This document shows positions 1 to 4,903 of a stretch of DNA of 10,278 nt, in pieces. The stretch spans positions 1 to 10,278 of the forward strand of contig CAYOBW010000262.1 of the NCBI GenBank assembly GCA_964402115.1, given 5' to 3'. Positions within the stretch are counted from its first letter, which is position 1. Every line of letters begins with the position of its first letter. This stretch comes from CAYOBW01 sp964402115 (lineage in GTDB: Bacteria; Verrucomicrobiota; Kiritimatiellia; UBA8416; CAYOBW01). Both the position numbers and the translations under genes were made by a program. Under the pieces are notes generated by a model, which made no database searches, was not told the DNA's origin, and worked only from the letters and a program-made list of their open reading frames with translations.

Positions 1-161
1 AGGAGAACATCGTTCTGGCCAATACGGGCCAATGGGTCGTCGTGGCGGCCGATCAACTCACGGTTGTCGTGACCGAAAACGCCGTGTTCGTCGGCGATCG
101 GCATACGGACATGAAGGCCCTGATGGAATGCATTGCCGAACAAGCCCCTGAAATCGTTTAG
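1..161 (+). CDS. C-terminal end of a protein, possibly a sugar-phosphate nucleotidyltransferase (partial)
   Basis: The gene enters from the left edge; codons begin at base 3 and end at TAG 159-161, giving 52 visible residues. The tail has alternating beta-strand-like hydrophobic runs, including V-V-V-A-A-D, T-V-V-V-T-E-N-A-V-F-V and G-D-R-H-T-D-M-K-A-L-M-E. This resembles the C-terminal strands of mannose-1-phosphate guanylyltransferases, where a D/N-A-x-x-V strand is followed by an R-x-x-D-x-K helix. The catalytic N-terminal part lies outside the window, so the family call is tentative. The coding frame itself is convincing: it is fully open to the edge and its composition is normal for a protein. 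No clear terminator follows; the next gene is on the other strand. Confidence 0.5.
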   Translation, partial: ENIVLANTGQWVVVAADQLTVVVTENAVFVGDRHTDMKALMECIAEQAPEIV

Positions 162-192
162 AGTCCCCGTGCGGGAACCCCGGCTGGCCTCG

Positions 193-330
193 TCAATATG
201 CCTCGCCGAGGTCCACGGCCCGCCAGGCCGGATCGGCTAAGGTCGCTGACCAGTAGGTGCCCGGGGCGCCATCCACGGCGTTCGCCGGCGTGCGCTTCTG
301 CGCGCGGATGGAGGAGGCGGTTATTGGTCG
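193..330 (-). pseudogene. Remnant of an F5/8-type C (discoidin) domain
   Basis: On the minus strand, about 45 codons starting near 330 read P-I-T-A-S-S, then P-A-N-A-V-D-G, T-Y-W-S-A and A-V-D-L-G-E-A-Y. These are the N-terminal signature blocks of discoidin carbohydrate-binding domains, in the right order and spacing. A TGA at 193-195 interrupts the domain just after the V-D-L-G strand, where about 90 more residues would be expected, and neither alternative frame resumes the domain. The open frame reaches back to a TTG at 408, but residues before about 330 have no domain character and no ribosome-binding site is evident. I read this as a broken fragment of a larger secreted protein. Confidence 0.55.
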
Positions 331-450
331 AGGGCGTGGTCTGCCTGGCACCGTGTGGGCGTTGGCGTGGCTCGGGATCCCAATCCCGACCGCTCCCATG
401 CCGCGCAACGAAAGCCCGCCCTCCCCAGCACTGGCACTCGCACAAGTCGC

Positions 451-470
451 CCACGCCCTGGCGGGCGCGG
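451..470 (-). repeat. Degenerate REP-like stem-loop, identical hairpin to the one at 9735-9754
   Basis: The 8-bp arms 451-458 and 463-470 pair, with one G-T wobble, around the loop GCCA (minus-strand reading). All 21 bases 451-471 are identical to 9735-9755. The copy at the right end is preceded by GTAG on its own strand; here the corresponding bases are CCCG, so the tetranucleotide head is lost. Probably a decayed member of the same repeat family. Confidence 0.6.
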
Positions 471-509
471 CGGGGAGGGAGAGGGAGGTGTGGGGGGATG
501 TGGGTTACT

Positions 510-548
510 CGCAAGAAAAGGGGGCGCCGCGGCATACGCGGCGCCCCC
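510..548 (-). terminator. Rho-independent terminator of the amt-PII operon
   Basis: Bases 520-531 and 537-548 form a perfect 12-bp GC-rich stem with a 5-base loop. On the minus strand the stem is followed directly by CTTTTCTTG, an imperfect U-tract. It begins 27 bp past the end of the PII gene, in the right orientation to end transcription of amt and the PII gene. Confidence 0.85.
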
Positions 549-574
549 GAACGGAACCGACCATCGCCCCGTCT

Positions 575-916
575 CTATCCGATGGCTATGCCTCCGGTCT
601 CTCCCGTGCGGATGCGCAGGCACTGGCTGAGATCCATCACGAAGATCTTGCCGTCTCCCACACGCCCCGTGCGCGCCCCGTCCACGATGGCGTCTATGGC
701 GGACTGGACATAGTCCTCGTTGACCGCAATCTCGAGCTTGACCTTCTTGAGCAGGTTGCCCGCTTCCCGGTGGCTGCGGTAGACTTCCGCCACGCCTTTC
801 TGCCGGCCCCGGCCCATGACCGTGCTCACGGTCACCAGGTGAATCTCCTTATCCGTCAGCCTCTGCAACACGTCGTCGAGGCGATCGGGTTGAATAACTG
901 CCACAATGTATTTCAT
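575..916 (-). CDS. glnK: PII nitrogen regulatory protein (GlnB/GlnK family)
   Basis: The product is 113 residues, normal for PII. PII trimers bind ATP/ADP and 2-oxoglutarate and control ammonium transporters and nitrogen metabolism. Visible hallmarks are the N-terminal strand M-K-Y-I-V-A-V-I, the T-loop base G-R-G-R-Q-K-G (35-41) with Gln39 for 2-oxoglutarate/Mg-ATP binding, K-K-V-K-L-E-I (57-63) with Lys58, the loop G-D-G-K-I-F-V (87-93), and the C-terminal I-R-T-G-E motif near 102-106. The T-loop differs from enterobacterial PII: aligning on E44-x-Y46-R47, position 51 is Glu, not the Tyr uridylylated by GlnD. Start ATG at 916 has a good AAGGAAGG site 8 bases upstream and lies 21 bp after the amt stop. 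Linkage to amt favours the name glnK over glnB. A strong terminator follows. Confidence 0.95.
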   Translation of the reverse strand: MKYIVAVIQPDRLDDVLQRLTDKEIHLVTVSTVMGRGRQKGVAEVYRSHREAGNLLKKVKLEIAVNEDYVQSAIDAIVDGARTGRVGDGKIFVMDLSQCLRIRTGETGGIAIG

Positions 917-937
917 GTTGTCTTCCTTCCTTTCCCG

Positions 938-2305
938 CTACTCGATCAGCGTGTAAGCCGACTCCCGGTGATCCGTGAGGTCCAGGCCAATGCGCTCCTC
1001 CTGCTCGTCTGCCCGCAGCCCGAAGAGCTTGTCCACCAGCTTGAGCAGGATGTAGCTGACCACGAACGAGAACACCATGGTGATCAGCGTCGCCTTGATC
1101 TGGATCCAGAGCTGCATCGGGTTCCCGTACAAGAGCCCATCCGCACCGGCCGGGTTGACCCCCTTGGTCGCCCACAAACCGGTGGCGATGGAGCCCCAGA
1201 TGCCGCCCACGCCGTGCACCCCGAACGCGTCCAACGAGTCGTCGTAGCCGAGTTTCGCCTTCACGAACGTCACGGACACGTAGCAGATCACGCCCGCCAG
1301 CAGACCGATCGCCGCCGCCCCCGTCACGGTCACGAAGCCGGAGGCCGGCGTGATCGCCACCAGCCCGGCCACCGCACCCGTGATCACGCCCATCATGGTG
1401 GGCCGGGAGTGGAAGAACCAGTCCATGAGCGCCCAGGTCAAACCCGCTGCCGCCGCCGCCACGTGGGTTACCACGAAGGCGCTCGCCGCCAGGCCGTTCG
1501 CCGCCAAGGCGCTGCCGCCGTTGAATCCAAACCACCCGAACCAGAGCAGGCCCGCCCCCAGCACGGCGAACGGCAGGTTGTGCGGCGCCGCCACACGCTG
1601 CGGGAAGCCGATGCGCTTCCCCAGGACCAGCGCCGCGGCCAGCGCCGCCATGCCGGCGTTGATGTGGACGACTGTGCCGCCGGCGAAGTCCAGCGCGCCC
1701 ATGCCGCCAAACGTGCCGAGGAACCCCTTGTCGGCCCACACCCAGTGCGCCACAGGATCGTACACCAGCGTGACCCACAGCAGCGTGAAGACGCAGAACG
1801 GCAGGAACTTGATGCGTTCCGCGAAGGCGCCGATGATCAGTCCCGGCGTAATCACCGCAAACATGGCCTGGAACGCCATGAACAGGATGTGCGGCACCGT
1901 CGTGCCGTACACGGTGTGCGGGGTCTGCCCCACCCCGGCCAAGCCCGCCCAGGAGAGGTTGCCTATGAACCCCTTGATATCCGGTCCGAACGACAGGCTA
2001 TAGCCGAAGAACACCCATTGCAGCGTCACCAGGCAGAGGATGATGAAACACTGCATGAGCACCGACAGCACGTTCTTCCGCCGCACAAGCCCCCCGTAGA
2101 AGAAGGCTAACCCCGGCGTCATGAGCATCACCAGCGCGGTGCTCATCAACAGCCAGGCCGTGTCGCCACTGTTCACCGTCAGCGGTGGCGGTGTCACGGC
2201 AGCCGCGGCAGCGTCCTGCGCATAGGCCGTTCCCAGCGCCACCGTTCCGAGCACCGCCATCCCCAACAGCATCCCTATCACCCCACCAGAGCCTCTCCTG
2301 TGCAT
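938..2305 (-). CDS. amt: Ammonium transporter, Amt/MEP/Rh family
   Basis: The 455-residue product is a trimeric inner-membrane channel that takes up ammonium. An arginine-bearing start (M-H-R-R) leads into a signal peptide ending near A-Y-A-Q-D (about residue 29), as in AmtB precursors. It is followed by some eleven membrane helices. Key residues are present: F-F-Y-G-G-L-V (68-74), A-F-Q-A-M-F (144-149), the substrate Trp in H-W-V-W (187-190), D206 in A-L-D-F-A-G-G, the twin pore histidines H214 (V-V-H-I-N-A-G) and H364 (F-G-V-H-G-V-G-G), and W-F-G-F-N-G-G (258-264). The C-terminal tail E-E-R-I-G-L-D with H-R-E-S-A-Y (436-451) is the conserved PII docking region. ATG at 2305 has AAAGGA and AGAGGA upstream; a GTG at 2281 preceded by AGGAGAGG is an alternative but would drop the basic N-region. 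The PII gene follows after 21 bp. A sigma-54 promoter lies 59 bp upstream. Confidence 0.97.
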   Translation of the reverse strand: MHRRGSGGVIGMLLGMAVLGTVALGTAYAQDAAAAAVTPPPLTVNSGDTAWLLMSTALVMLMTPGLAFFYGGLVRRKNVLSVLMQCFIILCLVTLQWVFFGYSLSFGPDIKGFIGNLSWAGLAGVGQTPHTVYGTTVPHILFMAFQAMFAVITPGLIIGAFAERIKFLPFCVFTLLWVTLVYDPVAHWVWADKGFLGTFGGMGALDFAGGTVVHINAGMAALAAALVLGKRIGFPQRVAAPHNLPFAVLGAGLLWFGWFGFNGGSALAANGLAASAFVVTHVAAAAAGLTWALMDWFFHSRPTMMGVITGAVAGLVAITPASGFVTVTGAAAIGLLAGVICYVSVTFVKAKLGYDDSLDAFGVHGVGGIWGSIATGLWATKGVNPAGADGLLYGNPMQLWIQIKATLITMVFSFVVSYILLKLVDKLFGLRADEQEERIGLDLTDHRESAYTLIE

Positions 2306-2347
2306 GGTCCTCTAATCCTTTCGTTGTACCAACCAAACCGCCGATCA

Positions 2348-2392
2348 TCGTCAACCGGGTTAACGCAGAACGTGTGCCAAGCACGTTGACGA
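2348..2392. promoter_or_regulatory. Nested inverted repeats over the amt promoter, possible operator
   Basis: Two perfect dyads overlap the sigma-54 promoter. The outer one pairs TCGTCAAC (2348-2355) with GTTGACGA (2385-2392) and so brackets the promoter, its left arm lying on the predicted start site. The inner one pairs AACGTG (2369-2374) with CACGTT (2382-2387) across the -24 element. They could be binding sites for a regulator that occludes the promoter, or a cruciform-prone element. No specific regulator can be named from sequence. Confidence 0.35.
2364..2379 (-). promoter_or_regulatory. Sigma-54 (RpoN) promoter of the amt-PII operon
   Basis: The minus strand reads TGGCACACGTTCTGCG. Against the consensus TGGCACRNNNNTTGCW this keeps the whole -24 block including the invariant GG, and T-G-C of the -12 block with the invariant GC at exactly the required spacing. 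Only two consensus bases differ (first T of TTGC, final W). The -12 GC lies at 2365-2366, placing transcription start near 2353 and giving a leader of roughly 48 bases before the amt ATG. Sigma-54 control of amt-glnK is well established in other bacteria. I could not see a textbook NtrC box. Confidence 0.75.
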
Positions 2393-2449
2393 AACAGTCA
2401 GAGTCCTCTTAAGACGCTATTTACCAATGCATTACATACTATCAATTCG

Positions 2450-2469
2450 TTATTTACGTACGTGTATAA
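2450..2469. promoter_or_regulatory. Palindrome at about -107 from the amt start, candidate activator site
   Basis: The sequence has the form TTAT-NN-ACGTACGT-NN-ATAA, with 16 of 20 positions symmetrical. Its centre lies about 107 bp upstream of the predicted amt transcription start, within the usual distance for enhancer-binding activators of sigma-54 promoters. It does not resemble the NtrC consensus (TGCACC-N5-GGTGCA). A smaller palindrome, AATGCATT (2426-2433), lies between it and the promoter. Confidence 0.3.
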
Positions 2470-2657
2470 CCGCTACCCACTGCGACATTTATGTAGTAAA
2501 TGGACTTGATATAAAACGTGTTTGTCTGGTTCAAAACGCCCCAGCGGGCAGTGTGGGTGCGAACGGAGGCCTAGGAAACCGGGGCCGGATGCGTTTGCCC
2601 TGTTCCCCTTGCGGCCAAGCTTGAACGCGTCAGCCAACGTCTATAGGCTGTGCCCGC

Positions 2658-3605
2658 ATGAGACCGGTCACCCTCGCGCTGTTGGTGGATGATGGCGCGC
2701 CCATCAACCCGATGTTCTTCCACGATCCGCCGTACGCCCATGACCTGCTGCTGCCGAACACCCTGCTCCGCGGCTTCGCCGACATCTGCGACGCGTACGG
2801 TGTGCGCGGTAAGTTCAGCGTGCTGCCCATGCCCTGCTGCCTGGGCGGCATTGACGGTCGGCTCAACCACGTCCCGCCGCGCCACCTGGCCGGGTTCCTG
2901 AGAATCGTCAGGGAGAGGCTTGCCCCCCGTTTCGACATCACGCCCGAGATCCTCACCCACCTCGCCGCCTATCGTCTCGAGGGCGGGTTCGCGCACCTCT
3001 ACGAGGACGAGTGGGTCGCCCGGGCCAGCTTGCCGGAAATGACGGATTACATTGCCCTGGCATTGGAGATCCTGGAACACGTCGGCCTGCCGGGCACCGG
3101 GGTGACGAGCCCGTGGAACACGGGAGCGGGCAACGAGGCGCAGTACGCGCAGGCCATCGGTCACGCGCAGTGGCGCGTCCACCGGCGCGCGGTGACCTGG
3201 TACTTCCTGCACATGCTGGGCGCCGGCCAGCCCCGGGGGCCATCGGTGAGCTACCGCGACCCCCGCACAGGACAAGTGGTGGTGTCGATCCCGGCGACGA
3301 CGGACGACCCGTTCTGGGATACGCAGCGGCCCATGTCGCTCACGCGCCGGGCCGCCCGTGCCGCCGCGCGGGCAGGCGTGGACGCGCTGCTCACCGCCGA
3401 CGGCAGAGGCGGCCGGATTCCGGAAGTGGCTGACCGGGACGTCCCGGTGACCATCCTGACGCACTGGCAATCGCTCTATGCCGACGGCACGGGCGCCGGC
3501 CTCTGGGGACTGGAGCGGCTGCTGGCACGCTTGAGGAAGGTGTACGGAGACGATCTGCGCTGGACGACCTGCAGCGCGCTGGCCGCCGCCTGCGCCCAGG
3601 CCTGA
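2658..3605 (+). CDS. Predicted NodB-like deacetylase / (beta/alpha)-barrel carbohydrate enzyme, substrate unknown
   Basis: The 315-residue product has no signal peptide or membrane segment. Its start, V-T-L-A-L-L-V-D-D-G (4-13), matches the first motif of NodB/polysaccharide-deacetylase barrels, where the D-D pair supplies the catalytic base and a metal ligand. Other features that fit the superfamily are the S-P-W-N-T-G segment (151-156) and the late block T-I-L-T-H-W-Q-S-L-Y (265-274) followed by G-x-G-x-x-G-L-E and W-T-T-C-S-A-L-A, typical of the last strand and helix with its histidine. The usual H-x-x-x-H metal motif is not obvious, so it may be a divergent or non-metal member. The ATG at 2658 is the only common start codon after an in-frame TGA at 2622; its ribosome-binding site is weak. 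The gene stands alone, convergent with the four-gene operon. Fold call is moderate, function unknown. Confidence 0.6.
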   Translation: MRPVTLALLVDDGAPINPMFFHDPPYAHDLLLPNTLLRGFADICDAYGVRGKFSVLPMPCCLGGIDGRLNHVPPRHLAGFLRIVRERLAPRFDITPEILTHLAAYRLEGGFAHLYEDEWVARASLPEMTDYIALALEILEHVGLPGTGVTSPWNTGAGNEAQYAQAIGHAQWRVHRRAVTWYFLHMLGAGQPRGPSVSYRDPRTGQVVVSIPATTDDPFWDTQRPMSLTRRAARAAARAGVDALLTADGRGGRIPEVADRDVPVTILTHWQSLYADGTGAGLWGLERLLARLRKVYGDDLRWTTCSALAAACAQA

Positions 3606-3639
3606 ACCTGAGACACCAGGTTTCAGTGTCAGGTTTCAG
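3602..3639. repeat. Hairpin plus 10-bp direct repeat between convergent genes
   Basis: CTGAACCTG (3602-3610) pairs with the first copy of CAGGTTTCAG (3617-3626) around AGACAC, with one bulged base. An identical CAGGTTTCAG follows after TGT (3630-3639). The left arm overlaps the stop codon of the NodB-like gene. The hairpin could slow or end transcription from either side, but there is no T-tract. The rest of the gap to 3760 shows nothing recognisable. Confidence 0.4.
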
Positions 3640-3760
3640 CGGGGACGTCGCATGCTTCATCCATCCGAGACGGGACAAGCGCCAGCGTCTGCACCTATCT
3701 GCGGCGACACGAACGTAAGGCGAAGTCGTGGAGGGCCACTCCCCGGTTTCAAGCCCGAAG

Positions 3761-4903
3761 TCACTTCGTGGCGGCGCGTCCCAGGGCGTGCACGCTGCCG
3801 TCCTCGCACCCGATGATAAGGCGTCCGTCCGCGACAGCCGGCGAGGCGGTGACGGGCTGGCCGAAGTCGTGTTCCCAGAGCGCGACGCCATCCGCCAGCC
3901 GCACGCCGTAGAGCCGGCCATCGTCCGACCCCACCACGACGGCACTGCCAATCACCACGGGCGAACTGTCGATCGCTCCCCGCGCGGCAAAGGTCCAGAG
4001 CGGCTTGCCATCCGCACGGCCGACGGCGTGCAGCCGGTTGTCGCGCCCGCCGATCACCACGCGGTCCGCGGTCACCGCGGGCGACGAGAAGAAGGCGTCT
4101 CCGGTAGCGTTTGTCGGATAGCTCCACAGCGCCTTGCGAGCCGCCAGGTCCACGCAGACGAGCTGCCCTTCGTACTGGCCGAACCAGGCCCTGTCGCCGG
4201 CCACGGCCGCGGAGCCCGCCAGGTAGGAGCCGGCCTCCACAACGACCGCGCCCATGCCGTCCGCGCCCACGGCGTGCAGATTGCCGTCGCAGCCGCCAAA
4301 CACGAAGCGCGTGCCCCACACGGCGGGTGCGCCGTTCAGGTAGCCGCCGGTCGCGTAGGTCCAGAGGCCCCGGCCCGTGGCGACGTCCACGCCGTGCAGG
4401 CGCGTATCGTAGCTGCCCACGGCAAGGACGTTCGTGCCACCGGGGCCGTTGGTGACGACGTTGGCCGAACCGGCGATCTTGCCATCGGTCTTGTAGGTCC
4501 AAAGCTCCTGCCCGTCAGCGCGACCCAACGCATAGAGCACGCCGCTGGAGCTGCCGACGATCACCCGCGAGCCCAGCACCAGCGGCGGAGCCTCGACGGG
4601 GCCATCCAGCGCGTGTTCCCAGCGCTTCTTCCCGTCGGCCAGCGCCAGGGCGTAAACCTTGCCGTCGTCCGAGCCGACGAAAACGCAGCCGTCCCGCACG
4701 ACGGGCGCGGAGCGCACGGCGCCCCCGGTGCGGAACGTCCAGACCACCGCCGGCGCCACAGCCAGATTGCCCTCAGCCAAGCCGGTAAGCGCGCTGTTTC
4801 CCCGGAACACCGGCCAGTCCGCCGCGCGCGTGGTCCCGCCGGCCGCCGCGCCGAGCAGCGCGAGGGCGCACAGGATCCGCCGCCCGTGCCCGCGCGGCGT
4901 CAC
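3761..4903 (-). CDS. Exported PQQ-like beta-propeller (BamB-like) protein
   Basis: The 380-residue product begins with a basic signal peptide (R-G-H-G-R-R then C-A-L-A-L-L-G-A-A-A), probably cut near T-T-R-A/A-D-W-P (about 27). The mature start A-D-W-P-V-F-R-G-N is characteristic of PVC-group PQQ-like repeat proteins. The rest is about eight blades of roughly 40 residues with the pattern W-x-[YFH]...S-x-P-x-V...V-x-V-G-S-x-D-G-x-[LV]-[YH]-A-[LV], tryptophans at W55, W95, W135, W181, W260, W303 and W343; the blade near 222 has lost its Trp. This predicts an eight-bladed scaffold outside the cytoplasm. No PQQ-dehydrogenase catalytic signature is visible, so it is more likely structural or binding than an enzyme. 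The start is GTG at 4903, overlapping the upstream stop as GTGA with a G-rich site before it, so translation is probably coupled. It is the last gene of the operon. Confidence 0.85.
   Translation of the reverse strand: MTPRGHGRRILCALALLGAAAGGTTRAADWPVFRGNSALTGLAEGNLAVAPAVVWTFRTGGAVRSAPVVRDGCVFVGSDDGKVYALALADGKKRWEHALDGPVEAPPLVLGSRVIVGSSSGVLYALGRADGQELWTYKTDGKIAGSANVVTNGPGGTNVLAVGSYDTRLHGVDVATGRGLWTYATGGYLNGAPAVWGTRFVFGGCDGNLHAVGADGMGAVVVEAGSYLAGSAAVAGDRAWFGQYEGQLVCVDLAARKALWSYPTNATGDAFFSSPAVTADRVVIGGRDNRLHAVGRADGKPLWTFAARGAIDSSPVVIGSAVVVGSDDGRLYGVRLADGVALWEHDFGQPVTASPAVADGRLIIGCEDGSVHALGRAATK

Larger units (their letters stand above)
162..511. other. Intergenic stretch with relics and repeats, no intact gene
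   Basis: Between the first gene's stop and the terminator of the amt operon there is no ORF I accept as an intact gene. It holds a truncated discoidin-domain fragment on the minus strand (193-330), a hairpin repeat shared with the far right end of the window (451-470), and purine-rich GGGAGGGAGAGGGAGG-like sequence at about 471-490. Two long plus-strand ORFs that run through it are antisense shadows or composition artefacts. Confidence 0.6.
2306..2657. other. Divergent intergenic control region, AT-richer than its flanks
   Basis: This 352-bp stretch separates amt (leftward) from the NodB-like gene (rightward). The part 2410-2530 is visibly AT-rich in an otherwise GC-rich window, typical of promoter DNA. 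Besides the sigma-54 promoter and dyads listed separately, TATAAA at 2510-2515 could be a -10 element for the rightward gene, but no matching -35 is visible and it would leave a leader of about 135 bases. The short plus-strand ORF at 2427-2624 lacks a ribosome-binding site and coding character, so I do not call it. Confidence 0.5.

Noticed and set aside
257..2110. 617-residue plus-strand open frame across amt and the PII gene
   Set aside because: It is antisense to two unmistakable genes, is rich in Arg, His and Pro with no domain pattern, and exists because GC-rich codons avoid stops on the other strand.
2380..2550. Classical NtrC binding sites upstream of the sigma-54 promoter
   Set aside because: No TGCACC-N5-GGTGCA-like dyad was found by eye; only unrelated palindromes are present.
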